Source of the DNA: Balanoglossus misakiensis
Lineage: Eukaryota; Hemichordata
Reading direction: 5' to 3'
Assembly (NCBI GenBank): GCA_040954595.2
Contig: CM082581.2
Span: 9,176,001 to 9,240,000, forward strand
Length of the DNA stretch: 64,000 bases
Shown: positions 13,438-27,100 of the stretch, piece after piece
Position numbering within the stretch: position 1 is the first letter of the stretch
Layout of the letters: each line of letters opens with the position of its first letter
Translations under genes and position numbers: made by a program
The notes under the pieces: generated by a model
Told to the model about the DNA's origin: nothing
The model's input: only the letters and a program-made list of their open reading frames with translations
Databases searched by the model: none

Positions 13438-15045
13438 TGAGGCGTACGGACGAAACCCAATTTTAAAATCATTTTAAGATGCGTACTCATGATTAACAGG
13501 TACATTTAACTTCGAACAACGTGTACAGTTTGCCAGTGTGCAAAATGAAAGACCAGACATTTCACGAATATTTGGGGATCCGAAGCATCGACGGGTAATC
13601 TACAACATGAGGTAAGTGGTACATGTATACATAATTATAGCGCAATAGACCGAACAAGACGAAACAATGTTTTCCTTTATTCACATTCCTTCGTGAACTT
13701 GATCTTTTGACAGGTTTCAGACCAATACCCTATGACGCTCACGTGGCACTCACCGTTTCATATAAACACGGCGCAATGCCATTTCATAAAATTAAAACAG
13801 TGTAATATCATACACCATCACTTAAGTCCTGAAAGTACACTGCAATTGAGACGTATTCTCCGAAGCCAATCTTTCGGGTCGAGCTGCTTATCTAATCACA
13901 GGAGAAACAATTACTCTGGCACTTTCCCCCATGATAACCTTCCATTGATTAAAACATCAACCGGTGTGATAAAGACGGCGGAGATTCGCATTTGCAGGTC
14001 ACTTACCGTCAGAAATAAAAAGGATAGTTTACAATGTTTTCAATCGTTTTAGGCAGTCCCAGTCGAGGCCATTTGACCTCTGCCCTTGTAAACATTGGCT
14101 GCCAGTGCAAGAGAATGGAAATTAGCACATCACATACCGACAAACGAATCACAAACAACCGCGTGAATTTGCAAACGGTGAAAATGGAAGTAGTATTTAC
14201 CTCGGTAATGCTGTCCACCACCGAAGCTCTCTACGATTCAAAATCGAGGCTCTGGTGTGCCTGTTTAATCACATTCCGGCGGAGATCTTTACTGATAAAA
14301 TTTCCTCCGAGGGTTTATGTGCAGGTGTGAACGTTTCAATTATGCTCAATGTGTTTTGCACCACGACGAACGTGGCACTATTGGTAACGATTATAAAAGT
14401 ACATGTAGCCGACTTATATAGGGTTCAATATCTGAGGTTTGTAAAAGCCACCTCCTTCGTGAACCCCGATTGCACATTGTATATAGCTACAGTCGACTAT
14501 CGTTTCAGTGCGGGCATGCGCTTAACCTCGTTTTGTTGAACCGATTTGAAAACAAGAATCGTGTTTTCTGAGAATTGCAATCTAAATGTGGCGTGTGTCG
14601 TGAACGTACAACTGTGGCACCCGTGAGGTACTAACAAACTCACGAGGTGTAAATTGCCTTCTCCAAAGGTCACCTTCAACTGCACAACCCCAAATGAGAT
14701 TTCGCGTCCCAGGTGTACACGAGGGAAAACACATCGCAAGTGGCGGCAAAACGAGCCTGACCACAACACTTCAACCGACCAAACAACAATCGAAATTAGG
14801 AAATCGTCTATTTTCAATCGGAAGTCGGTCGCTCTGAATAGATAAGAGATGGAGATAAATACCTGTAATTATCAGGGTCCGTGCAAATTACGTTGTTAGT
14901 GTGATAATAAGTCCTTTCTTCACAGCTGCTGCGTTCCTTTGATGGGGGACCTACCACTATGGTCGGCCCATGCTTTGATTAACTAATTGACACTTCTGGA
15001 AGAACATATCAATGGAGTAACATCTGTTCTACAAGTGCAAAAATA

Positions 15046-15702
15046 ATGACTACTTTTTCCCCGCGTTATTGTGTACAGGGCCAAAGGGAGAAAAACGTTT
15101 CCTCGTGCAGTGGCACAAACACTTCGACAATTCGCCCACTATCTCTTTTACCGGAAAGGGCTGTCAGCAATTTTATTACTTTTGGACAGAAATTGGCACT
15201 TTTCGACGATAGCGCGTTGTCTCAGCTGGCAAACTGCACACATCGTCAGTCAGTCTGTCTATCCGACCGACTGCATTTCTGTCTGCTGGCAAAAACATTT
15301 CCCAAACTAGAGCGCCAAGGAAAGTTGGCCATTTTCTTATGTAGCCCAGACACGTTTGCCAATCTACCAATCTACATCTTTGAGATTGATTTGATGCTTT
15401 TATTAATAGTCACACATATTGCTATATTTTGTCGAAAGTGTATCAGCACGAGGCGTAATGTACTCTCACACATTTGTCAGTTCTGGTCCGAATTGCAAAG
15501 CAGTGATTGGTGCTACTTATACTGGACCCATTCTCAGCAAATGCAAGACCATGCATCTCGATCACTTGAAATGTTGCTCGTCCACAGCCATGGGCATCGG
15601 ATGAAACCAACTGAAACCGAATGGGACAAGTCCATGTACTCTAAATGGACCAGTAATGCGGTTTTGTTCTACTGGGAATACAGCATTCCCGAGTCATCCT
15701 AA
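15046..15702 (+). other. Unrecognised 218-codon open frame
   Basis: This is the longest open frame outside the four genes that is not caused by a repeat. It starts with ATG and has no internal stop. I recognise no domain. A hydrophobic segment near residues 105-128 could be one membrane span by composition, and there are many Cys, His and Trp residues. Codon choice is not G/C-rich at third positions as in the two GPCRs. It is most likely a chance open frame, or possibly a decayed or lineage-specific gene. Confidence 0.12.
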
Positions 15703-17013
15703 ATGGATCAAGCACCGATATAGCATTCTCATGTCACTTTAATAAACTTTAAATAAGCAGTGGGCTTATTTTCCAGCTTGTTTGGGTGACTATATGAACC
15801 ACATCGATGGCCGTGCAACAACTCAGCCTACTGCTGATGATTTATTACGTCAGCTCATCTTATAATGTATTTTGCAAAGGTGGAAAATTGTCTACTCAAA
15901 TACGAATGGTCTTGTTTTTGTACGAGAATTCTCCGCGTCAGGATTTTCGGCCAGATGCTATTTACGAAGATAGGTACACCATGGACAGCTAGACCTGAAG
16001 GCTTGATATGAAACGACACATGGATCTGTCATCCTCTTTCAACATTGTGCCCTCAGTGATTGAAGCGCCTTAACTTATTCTGTCAGAAAGTTCCATTACT
16101 TTGAAAATAATGCATCGGGATCTCAGGCGCTTAAATTCTGGCTCGCGCGGTCTACAACATGGCATGCAAAACCTCACGGTTTAGAATTTTAATCCTGCGT
16201 GTACTTTAACGCGGGCGATGACCTGTGCAAAAAGTTTGCTCTGTTCGTCACCACCGTCGGTCACGTTTACTTCCGCCATTCAAAAAAACTTATTTGTAGG
16301 CAAAAGGGCCTCTATACCGGACAAGGCATGGTTAGTGCTGAGACCTCGCGTGTCTCTTTGGCGTGTGAGTAGTCTCGGTGAAATGTCAAATTGTCCGGAA
16401 TCGCGCAGAGATGTGGGCGCATGATGCCTGCCGGGTGAACGGTCGCCATCGCTGACCCAGTTTGGCAATTTAATAGGGATTGGCAATTGATGATAACGAC
16501 GCCATTTCCTTTAAAGTACCGTTTTCACCACAAGTCTCATTACTTCAACTGTCGAGAGGTACGTAATTGTGATACTGTAACCAGCGCATGGGACTACATT
16601 CTCCGGCGTAAGGAGACCACTTACCATCTTTGATTGCGGACAAATGACTACCTGCCTTGGAGCACAATTGTTTAGGTCGAGACGATTACGGGCAAATTGA
16701 TATTTTGTTCTATATACCCAAAGTTTTATGTCTGCTCCGTCCAACTACCATGCATGTGTGACTGATCTACCTTCCATAAATCCATGTTGAACTCACCCTA
16801 GCGCCAATCTATCACGCAGATGTCTTTTTGCTATCCAAATCGATATTAAAGTGTTTGTTATCTGAAGAGAAAGGGTAATGGCCTGGGAGTTTCCATGCGT
16901 CTATTTGTATCAATATAATCAAATGCCAATTCAGTCATCTGCCTTTTCATCCCAGTGACTGACCAAATGACTATACTGACGTCAATATATCGATCAGCAA
17001 ACCAATCGACCGA

Positions 17014-17052
17014 TTAATCAATCAATCAATCAATCAATCAGTCAGTCAGTCG
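17014..17052. repeat. TCAA/GTCA tetranucleotide microsatellite
   Basis: Repeated ATCA units pass directly into GTCA units at about 17040. It is a compound simple repeat with no coding role. Confidence 0.85.
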
Positions 17053-18591
17053 AGCGAGAAAGCAAGCACTCTCTCACTTTATCAAAATCTGACCAGTAAA
17101 CAACATATGAAATAACAGTTCATCCACCTGAATATAAGAAAAACGCCTCATATTGTAGCATTATGAATGTCACATATATTTTTGACCCAACCTCATAGCA
17201 AACCATTCCCACTTGGTGGTCTGGCGGACAGGCCAATTTGTGGCACGAATACGATAACCACTGTCATGATCTCTACATTTTTGGTAATCAAATCTATAGT
17301 TATTTTTATTAAACGTATGCGAGCCATTGCAAATTGCTATCTGGTGTCGTTACGAATACCGGAGTCAGGTATAAAATATTCTGTACATTGACATTGAACT
17401 GTCGTGGCCCTGTGCAATATGCGCGGCATATTAAGAATGTGGAATATTATGTGCTCATGCGCACATAGTGGCTTTCACAGTGTCAGTCAGATGCGTTTTA
17501 TGCCTATGTATAGACAGGCAGCAGTCATGGACTGATTTTTGTGACACCCAGATTGGGATGCGCGAGACGCTGAAAGAATTACACAGTTGTTTTCTCACGT
17601 CAGCGTCTGCCAGACGCAATCATATCAAATGCCAGGTAAACTTAGACGCTTGTCAGCGCGCTTGTGGCCACGGTGGCAATTATACCAACATTAAATTTGA
17701 TTTGCGTGTTGTGACGAGGCGCTCACCAATGCGCGACTACACCGCAAATAAACGCGTAACCAAGACGTCTCCACGACACCTAACACTTCTTACCACCCGT
17801 GCGTTAGTATCAACAGGCAATCTTCGTCTAACTTGTCAAAGACCTGATTTCTAATTTCCGGATTTTTCATGTCAAAGAAGTGCAAGTCCATCAGTATCTA
17901 CGAAACGCAGATAAACAAGGATTACCGTTTGATGTGCGGTTCCTGTTTTCTGCGGCCTTCGGTCAGAGACAGTGAGACTAATCTAGTGTTACTTTTTGGA
18001 TATATTTTTATATGCTGATTATATAATTTTCAAAAACAGTCGAGAATACGTTATAAAGCATGTGTGAACAAACCATATAACCTATCCGCTCGCGCTCTGT
18101 ATAGTTAGCAAAAATTACTTCCTCTATACTGTGGCACAGTTAGGCAAGAATATTAGATCTCCATTGGGTTTGTGACATACAAAGGCAGGTAACACAGTAA
18201 ACCCATGGACATGTACATGTACATTTGTATTTACATATATACATTGTACACATACATACATTTTCTCTAGAAAAAAAAATCTTGATGTAAAGCCATAATA
18301 TTACGTACTGCACGACTGTAAATATTCATTTCTGCAAAATCATCTACTAAAACTGTTTTATCCGTAAATCCAGCGTCCGCAATAATTAATGACTTCTTGA
18401 ATAAAATGTACATGATTATTTCTGGGAGATTAACGCTCATTGTGCAAACTCGAATGTTTTTTTGTAATTATATGTTCCTGGGAAGATTTGGCGCACGCCA
18501 CCAAATGCTCGGTTGCCATGGAAGTTTAGTTATGGCAGACATCAGCGAGGCACTGATAGGCATATTTAAATAGATTTGTTGACAGACTCGG

Positions 18592-18620
18592 TTTATATAG
18601 CACCACGCAGAGCTCACACT
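18592..18620 (+). promoter_or_regulatory. Possible TATA box and initiator for GPCR 2
   Basis: TTTATATA at 18592-18599 is followed by TCACACT at 18614-18620, which fits the initiator pattern YYANWYY. The spacing of about 22 bp is shorter than the usual 28-32. A second initiator-like match sits at 18630-18636. The site is about 270 bp before the start codon, so a short unspliced leader is plausible. AT-rich DNA makes chance matches likely. Confidence 0.25.
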
Positions 18621-18885
18621 GTTGAGCCTTTACTTTCCACTCTCGCCGACGTATGCTGCTCAAGAGAGAGGGAGACAAGTCCATGTATAAGTGGTGATGT
18701 CAGACACCTTCGCGGGTTCAGACTTCGTGAGAGATATTAGGTAAAGACCATCTCGCCGAGGATTCGTCGGTATAGGTTCAACGCTGCGGAGTGTCCACGT
18801 CAGCCGTCGATCGGTGGATTTCTTGGCGGGCCAAGCAAAGACACCAGCGGAGGAACATAGGCAGAGGACCCGGCTTTAAAAAACG

Positions 18886-20052
18886 ATGGCGATACAGGCG
18901 TCCACGGAAAGCGGGTTTCTTAACTCCAGCTACAATTTCAGCTACGAGGACCAGGACTATGCCAACATCACAACCACCCAAAACCCGTTTGCGGGGTTTC
19001 TCGCAGGACTGGAGATGGTGAGGAGGGTAGCTTGGCTTCTAATCATACTTTACTCGCTTGTATTTCTGATCGGCACCGTCGGGAACGCCCTGATTGTCGT
19101 CACGGTGGTGTGTAACAAATCGTTGCAGAATGTCACCAACTACTTCATTGCGAACCTGGCCGCGTCAGACTTTGTCATGTGCCTGTTTTGCATCCCCTGG
19201 ACCCTGGTGAAGACCCTCATGAACGACTGGATATTCGGCGAAGTCTTGTGCGCCACCGTGCCAACCATACAGGCCGTCTCCGTGTTCGTGTCCATCACTT
19301 CGCATGTCGTCATCGCGTGTGATAGATACTGTCTGATAATGTACCCTCTCAGACCCCGCTTGCCGAGACTTTTTTGTCTGGGAGTAATAATATTATCTTG
19401 GGTTCTAGCCATTGGCCTTGCGGTGCCCACCGCCTATTACACGCGCCAGTATGATTTGCGATGGGTTGGTTTCTTGATAGTCTGCTTCGACAAGTGGCCA
19501 GCGAAAGACGCGAAACTCGCCTACACGCTTGTTCTGCTTTTTGCCGGGTACATCCTCCCGCTGATCATGATAGCGGTTGTGTATGCCAAAACCTCTTACC
19601 TGTTGACGAGGCGTGTATTACCCGGTGTGTTCACGCAGGACCAAGAGAGACGAGATCTGCAGAAAAAGCAGAAGACGAACCGCTTACTGATCGCCGTCGT
19701 GCTGACCTTTGCCATCTGCTGGGCCCCGCTGAACGTGGTGAACACTATCGGGATTATAAGTCCTCACGTCTTTGGCAGTGAACGCTACGACTTGATTTTC
19801 ATCTTATGCCACTGGTTCGCGATCAGCTCGACGGTGTACAACCCTTTCGTCTACGCGTGGTTACACGAGAGATACCGCCACCGGTTGCAGTCCATATTTA
19901 CTGCCCGCTGCCTGCGGAAGTCGTCGCTCTATCGCGCAAATAGCCGCGGTCCCCCAACCCAACTGCAGACGCGCGATTTTTACTCGACCAATTCCCCTCG
20001 TTCTACTCGGTTCAGCTCTGTCAGGAGTTCAAAGGGACTTGATACGGTATAA
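18886..20052 (+). CDS. PRLHR-like: Prolactin-releasing peptide receptor-like class A GPCR (paralogue 2)
   Basis: This is a single-exon rhodopsin-type peptide receptor of 388 residues, with the stop codon at 20050-20052. The start has A at -3 and G at +4. The N-terminal tail has N-glycosylation sites N13, N17 and N27. Key residues are N67 in TM1, D95 in TM2, the disulfide pair C122 and C200, DRY at 146-148, CWAP at 278-281 (CWLP usual) and NPFVY at 319-323. The third loop carries RRVLPGV, the counterpart of RRVAPGV in paralogue 1. TM1, TM2 and the TM7-helix 8 run YNPFVYAWLH are nearly the same in both, so the two arose by duplication. The C-terminal tail is shorter and lacks the Cys cluster of paralogue 1, though C342 could be acylated. 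It ends in DTV, which could bind a PDZ domain of the class that prefers acidic -2 residues. The ligand is inferred from family only. Confidence 0.9.
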   Translation: MAIQASTESGFLNSSYNFSYEDQDYANITTTQNPFAGFLAGLEMVRRVAWLLIILYSLVFLIGTVGNALIVVTVVCNKSLQNVTNYFIANLAASDFVMCLFCIPWTLVKTLMNDWIFGEVLCATVPTIQAVSVFVSITSHVVIACDRYCLIMYPLRPRLPRLFCLGVIILSWVLAIGLAVPTAYYTRQYDLRWVGFLIVCFDKWPAKDAKLAYTLVLLFAGYILPLIMIAVVYAKTSYLLTRRVLPGVFTQDQERRDLQKKQKTNRLLIAVVLTFAICWAPLNVVNTIGIISPHVFGSERYDLIFILCHWFAISSTVYNPFVYAWLHERYRHRLQSIFTARCLRKSSLYRANSRGPPTQLQTRDFYSTNSPRSTRFSSVRSSKGLDTV

Positions 20053-20660
20053 ACCGCCTCAAGTATCATTTCCTGTTATGAAAAATGATGTATTCCGATC
20101 AATTACTCTCAATGATACGCCCGGTAATTCCGGGCATCGCGTATGTGCGAAACAGTAACGCTCTCTACAATCTCTACACGTATCTGTTACATTTGTCCAA
20201 AAGAAGAGTGAATACGGAATGCCATTTCCACGACAGGCGTCATTTTGGAAGAATTATTTGCCAGCAGAACAAGAAGACGACCAACAGCGCCAATGGGAGT
20301 AAATCTTCCCCAACTGTAAGGTCAAAGCGTCATCTCAACATAATACTCTACATGTATAAGTATAGGTGGCATACAACCCCCAAAAGAACAGCCCCATGGG
20401 TACACCCCATGCTTTTTAAGCTGAAGAACAATTCGTCGATCATCGTATGGGAGATTTCAACGAGTTCAAACCCACTAATCAAAGTGACATTTCGTACAAC
20501 GTGGAAACGCTGAGATATATTATGTAAATGGTGCAGTACTCGTGGGTGTATATAACGCAGATAACTTGTGTTGGCAAACCATTTCCACATTTTGTTGAGT
20601 CACCTCTTGAATATATTGTATTATTTTAGAAGAAGTATCATATTTGTGTGTGTATGTGTG

Positions 20661-20682
20661 TGAGAGAGGGGGAGGGAGGGGG
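20661..20682 (+). repeat. G-rich purine tract
   Basis: A GAGAG run leads into G5-A-G3-A-G5. It follows a short TG-rich stretch and lies about 600 bp after the GPCR 2 stop codon. It could form a G-quadruplex if a five-G run is shared between two tetrad columns. Confidence 0.5.
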
Positions 20683-20815
20683 TAGTATAGTCTTTAATCC
20701 ATGTAATGTGATATCCTCTTGAAGTAGTCCATGTAATGACTTAATGATGTTTTTAAATCCAAAACGCAGAGTTTTTATTTGTTTCTCTTTACAAAATTAT
20801 CCGTTTAAAAATTGC

Positions 20816-20816
<1 letters not shown>

Positions 20817-20846
<30 letters not shown>

Positions 20847-21143
20847 TGTATGTATGTATGTATGTATGTATGTATGTATGTATGTATGTATGTATGTATG
20901 TATGTATGTATGTATGTATGTATGTATGTATGTATGTATGTATGTATGTGTTGTGTGTGTGTGTATGTGTGTATGTATGTATGTATGTATGTATGTATGT
21001 ATGTATGTATGTATGTATGTATGTATGTATGTATGTATGTATGTATGTATGTATGTATGTATGTATGTATGTATGTATGTATGTATGTATGTATGTATGT
21101 ATGTATGTATGTATGTATGTATGTATGTATGTATGTATGTATG
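20817..21143. repeat. TATG tetranucleotide microsatellite, 327 bp
   Basis: An almost pure run of TATG units covers 20817-20949 and 20970-21143. An interruption of TG and TGTA units separates the two blocks. Because the unit is four bases long and contains no stop in any phase, all six reading frames stay open. The long Cys-Met-Tyr-Val and Ile-His-Thr-Tyr open frames here are therefore artefacts. The length probably varies between individuals and may be collapsed in the assembly. Confidence 0.97.
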
Positions 21144-24100
21144 ACAGAAAGGTTATGTTTGATGGTAGAGATGAATGAATGAATGTTTGTTGTACAAGTT
21201 ATATCGTTCATAGCAAGATCAGGTCTCAGGCAGTTCGTCTTTTGATTAAAAATGGGCAGCAAAATTTAAACCGAGAGGTTAGCGAATGGTGAAGGACGAT
21301 GCATACACTGTATTCGTCCATTTTCCAGAGTTTTAGCGCAACGGAAGTGAGATTTCGACTCAAAACTGATGCAATGACGACGGAACGTGGTTTGTATCTC
21401 CTGGATGTTGAATGTTCTCTGAAACACGTAGCTTATACAAAACGTCTTCTCACATGTGCTGTTGATCTGAAAGCGAATAAAGAATGCCATGCTCGGTCAG
21501 CAAACCACGTGTCTTGTATGTTATTAATCGTAAATAGGCAGGCAGTTGCAATATGACAGTTTGGTTTCATTTACATGCCAACAAATTCCCGTTAAACAGT
21601 TTGACAGTTTTAAACCTCAATTATACACCGTGCCTTGTCGATTGAAAATTTGTACGAGTGGAACGACCATATTGAACCGCATAATAGAATTCTAAATAAC
21701 CGCTTCATATATGTCGCCCTTTATAGACTTTGCGAGTCATTTCAAAGCCCATGTGACAGTCGAATAATTGTGAATTACTCGGGTACTGAACGTGTCTACA
21801 ACACAGCAGGTCCTTCACATCACGAGGCATGCACATTAGCCAGACTTGCAAGACAGCAATATAAGACAGCGAAATAATCCATCTCCTGTGGAACACGTGG
21901 TTGGTCGAGTTTGTGCGTTTGCCCGCAACGCATGTGCGGAATTTCAGGACCAGAGACCAATTGATCCCTACCGAGTCAAGTGACCTAATCCAGTAACTGA
22001 GTTTGCGGAATTTCCGCTACCAAATAGAGAACAGGAAAGACATTGCCGTAAGGTTGATATTTAAGATGCTCACACCATAAGCCCATTTCTTATTAATGGG
22101 CGTAAGTCCTGTCCTATAAATTAACCGAGAAAAAAATAAATCCTGGCAAAAAAGAGTGTCAGGTAAGACGCTTGTACGTATTTTAATTGGGTAAAACTAT
22201 GTTATGCCCATTGACTTGTGGTTGATCTACAGAAAACTGACAGCGCTGAGTCGTGATATGAACCTGTCATTATAGGGTTGAAAATTCACCGCCGCCCACT
22301 TACAGATGGCCGGAATCGTCTACGCTTGATTGGTTTCCCTTGATAGTTGAGTAGAAGTGTCTCCAGTCGATTGCTGTCTGTTGATCTGTACGCGGATCTG
22401 GTGACAGTTCAGTTGTCCCTCAACCTGCAGCCCTGGCTTCAACACACAGTTGAAAGATTCAGCAGAGAATGTGACCCTGTGATCCCTAAAACAATGGTGT
22501 TTTCAGGTCAATTATTTAACATGTCAAATACAAGTTATTTAAAAAGCCATATGAGAGACCGACATAAACTGACAACCTGTTCCGAATTCTGATCTAAATC
22601 CGTGCGTTACCAACTGCGTAGGAAACCTTATTAAAATCTGATGTAGGGTACGGCGACGTCTTTTGCTTGCGCTGTGCGGTATTCTCTTATACTGTCGCCT
22701 CACACTACCGCGCATCACATGTAAAAAAACATCACAGTACCCCATTCGTGTTTAAGATTTTATACACAGCACGTACACGACTATTATTCCAATGAACATA
22801 TGGAATTACTTATGGCTACGGCAGTATACCTGCCTTTCATCGGATAATTTCGTGTTATTACTGAAATTACAACACCCTATACACAGAAAAGAAGGGTTTT
22901 CAGAAAACGCAAGTAGCAAGTAGATTGAGACCACCTGAGTCGAAAATAAATAGGGAATAGTTTTTGGTCGCCGTCACTTCGTGATGACACTGATGAAATA
23001 TAAATTAGCTCGAAAACACCTAAGTGAAGGTCAGGTCACTACGACACCAAAAGTGACGATAGTTTGTACATCAGGCACCTCGCTGAACATCCGGGCATCG
23101 TTCAAAACAGGTCTTGCGTTGTTGTTTCAGGCACAAATGCCTGTTACGCCTTGTTTTTATTTCGCGGTATCTCACGTATGCTTCAAAAGGGTCGATTAAT
23201 GTTGTGGACGAAACGATAGGGTTTAACATTGTATACTCTGGGGTACTTCTGCATTGGCAAGATTTCAAAACTTCACAGCAGAAAAAAATGCATAGCAAGC
23301 AGCTTGGTTTATGGTACATGTAGCCCATCTGTATATGAGTTTGGCATGAAGCCAAGTGGCCGCGAAAGTCACTTGTCTATATGTCCGTTTAGAGCTCTTG
23401 AAACTTTTTTCTGCAGTTATCTCGAATTGTGTTGGTGGTATATACGTGTGTTACTAGTAATTACCACGCAGAACACCACATATTTGAATGACCCACGATT
23501 TACCCTGAGGTAACCACTCGCCGATGAGAAGAATCACACGCAGGGTACATCACTCTGCTACTGGGCAAAATATTACGTTCTGGAGCCACCGATTTTCAAG
23601 GATTTTTTATTTCTCAACCCGAACGTCCGAAACATCTTGCCAAGGGGCTTTCGAAGGGGTATAAACATAAGAAAATATATTGTCACCCTAAGGACTTGCG
23701 TGTAATTACCTCAATCTTGGAACATTGTGGAAAATAGCTCACGTCGGTTAACATGAGAGCTTTTGATTGGACTAGACAGATTCACCGAAATTGGCGAAGT
23801 TTTGGGTGTGCACAGACTTCCTTAATCATCCCTTACTGTAGTCACCGCGTCTTACTGGCGCAAAACGGGTCAATCTCAATAAGTGTGAGCATAGTTATCA
23901 CCATCTACAGTGTGGACAGGATGATTTCAAAGAATGCGCGGCCGAGATAAACACACTTGGGAAACGCCATTACTCATTTCTGCGCAGATGCCGCCGTGAA
24001 GGATTGAGGTTCATGACTGCAGCGCATTTAATGGATGTCTTAACTCACCACTCGATAACATAGGTTACTCCATATGCAATCTTTTCATCTTACTTCGGCT

Positions 24101-27100
24101 GTTGGCATTAATCCACGAAAACCCAAAATAAAACCTCTCCCACGGGAAGAAGGCGAATCAGCCATGCAAGCAATGACTATCGTACAGTAAAATTAAATGA
24201 ATCGTAATGAGACATTCACACATTTGGAATTCAACTTCTCTAATAATCGTTGGGTGTTTTACGCCAACAAAAATGCATTAATTTGTAATGATAAAATATA
24301 CCTATTTTGTATAACTGGACTACGTAGGAAGGAATTGTGTAAACTTTCTCGTTTTTTCATAGTGGATGGTACAACAGATGCTGTCTGGGAATTTCGTATT
24401 TATTCAGGGCTTCGCGAACAGCAACGATAATACAGCAAAGTAATAAAAACATTGTAGAATGTTTAATTTCAATCGGAGAAACTCAAGGGAAACGCGTCCC
24501 CATCTGGATACGCTGTAAACACAAGATTGGGTTTTTTATTTCCATAGAAATGGTTTATTAATTTGGGGATAACAATACGGCATCCTCGCCAAAATATCCA
24601 TGTATCGCCAAAAGATTGATCTGATTGCCGATTCAAATTACAAGGGGCGTCCTTTACTGGGGGACGCAACCTCACTATAATTATGAGCGCGCATAACTTG
24701 CGGCAACACTAAAAGAAAATGCCAATTACTGTATCGGCAAAGAGGTTTGAAGCGGGATGGAATTGCAAGTCGTTTTCACCACGTTTAGAAAATGCACTAC
24801 TTTCATTTGTGTGTTCAAATGGGAAGATTTAATTTTTTTCATAACAGGGTTCGGTTCTCGAGATGGTTTTGTTGCGGATTGTGAAAGACGGAGTGTGACG
24901 TTATTGGAACGTATCGCCGATGACGTCAACCGAACGGCGGTAATTACAGCTTGATTTGGCGGGACAGTAAAGTAAAAGAGACACGTCTGTAGAGAGGCGT
25001 ATCGTTAGTTTCTTTGTCAGTTTGATGAAACGCAAATTGCCATTGCGCAAGAAAGGAGTTTCTGCTTATGTGCCTGCAAACTGAAGTGTTTTCACATTGA
25101 GAGACACTAGGCGAACTACTTGTCTCACCGTGTGTCAAATCCCCCGAACGTATCCATGTCTGAAACCAATCACCCAACGCAGCTCAGTATATAGTCGCTG
25201 TCTGTCGCGACAGTATACGTTTCAACTCTGACAAGCGGGCTGTTGCAAAGCGCAGATTGTTTTAACTGATTTTCTAGGTCGCCCCGGCGGGTTGTGTCCC
25301 TATATGCAGCAGGTGAAGCATTTAATAATGAGCAGTGATGGTTTAACACGCAGTAGTACAACGTTTTAATTCAAAGAAATGATAGTGGAGATGCTTCCAC
25401 TTCGCAACGGCTCGTCGATTAGCTTGAAACCACTTGCATTTGCAGGCCCGTTAATGCTTATATGTAGGTGTCAACATCTATATTGTGGTAGTGGAATCTT
25501 GGCAAGCTGTGTACACTGACGTGTAAAAATGTTGACCGTCGTCATGACACTGGGAAATCTTTTTAAAGGTCACGGGAAGTTTTCATTATTATGTTAAATA
25601 TCTCCACGATTGAAAACAAGAAGACGAAATCTTATATTCTACATATAAGGCTAGCTTGCATTGCATGCAATGACGTGATGAGTTGGAAGAAATACGCAAT
25701 GAAATCCGTAATAGACAAAATGACGTTGCTCTAACCGTGTCTTTTTTAATTGAATGGCACATTTCGCGCACAGTGACCTGCTCCAATTTCATAATTCAAC
25801 ACTATCATCCTAATTTTGGCAATAAATCTTCCAAGAGCACTCCAATTACATGAAAGGTGTCTTTTGTGTTAAACACGCACAGGCCTATACCGACGACCCA
25901 CACACATTGCTTCCGTATTACACCTGGGTTTTAGATTTGTTTGTAGAGCTCAGCGCTTGAAGTCCAACTGAAATAACACGAAAGGGGACCGTTCATGTTC
26001 ATGCATGTATACATACATTTCACAATCATATTTTGTTGGTTGCATATTAACGCATGTCTTCTGCTGACATAAGCAAGTATTAGAGTGAATGTTGAAATTT
26101 ACGAATTCCGTGGGCAAGACAAATTGTATCGTCCCGACCCTTTCCTCAAGATAAATCTCCACGCCAAGTGAGCGTTGTATGAAATAGATGTGAAATATGT
26201 ATGTGAAAGTAGGTTTTTGCAAATGGTATTTGATTCTCCTGGGGGTTCAAGTACATTGAGCCCGTCGTAGAAAGTGGAAATGACGAGATATTGAGCGGCC
26301 GGCGAAAATAGGCGACGTGCTGAGTGAAATTTAAAGAGGGGATTGTAAAGTCTGTATTACGGCGAAATTGGATTGAAAATTACTTCCATCATATTAACAA
26401 AATGTATACGGTGGTAAATTAGTTATTAGTGGTATCAATTTCGGAAACATCTTTATATGCACGAACCGAAGGCAGTATCACCTGCTCTGGTTAATAGTGT
26501 TGGCATACATGTATATTATATTTACTTTGTTTTGAGGTACATGTAAGTAGTTCAAAGGAGAAAATCAACATAATGTAAGGTTTAGACTCGCTTTTTTGTA
26601 TAAATTCATTATTTATATTCATATACAGCTAAGCAGAAAACTGACCGCGTTGCGCAGATGAACTGTGTTGACTCTAACATAAGCCGAACGCAAGTAAGTA
26701 AAACTAAATTTCAACCGCGCATTACTGTAACAGTTATCTTGTTCTCAACTTAACTTCTAGCTCATTGTGGTGACCAAAGCTTTACTTTTCCATTGCAAGT
26801 GCAGTTTTGAATCCCACACGAGCTCTTGTTTACAGCTATACTATTTGCAGTGTTAATCCTATGTTTTCAATTCAAAGTTTCATCCTGTTGATTCATTTGC
26901 ATTTAGATGGACCTGGCAGACAACCTATATCTTCTTCAATGTCCCCCTTTTTATAGGAACTATCTAAAAGAAATTGTGTACATGTGGGAAGATTTTCAGG
27001 CCGACAGTTTGAGCTTTCAAATGTGTGGCATGCAACATGCAGACAGTCACGTCGTCATGTCAGAGAGCACGTTTATTTTATCGCTTCAACGGAATAACAC

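Larger units (their letters stand above)
9874..18885. other. Non-coding stretch between the two GPCR paralogues
   Basis: No recognisable gene lies here. The 3' end of the first GPCR transcript may lie near an ATTAAA at 10327-10332. The stretch contains three perfect TGACGTCA sites (10808-10815, 11267-11274, 16977-16984), a G-quadruplex motif at 13419-13437, and a TCAA/GTCA microsatellite at 17014-17052. One unexplained 218-codon open frame runs from 15046 to 15702. The last 300 bp should hold the promoter and leader of the second GPCR. Confidence 0.6.

Noticed and set aside
20744-21262. Long Cys-Met-Tyr-Val and Ile-His-Thr-Tyr open frames
   Set aside because: They are produced by the TATG microsatellite, which has no stop in any frame.
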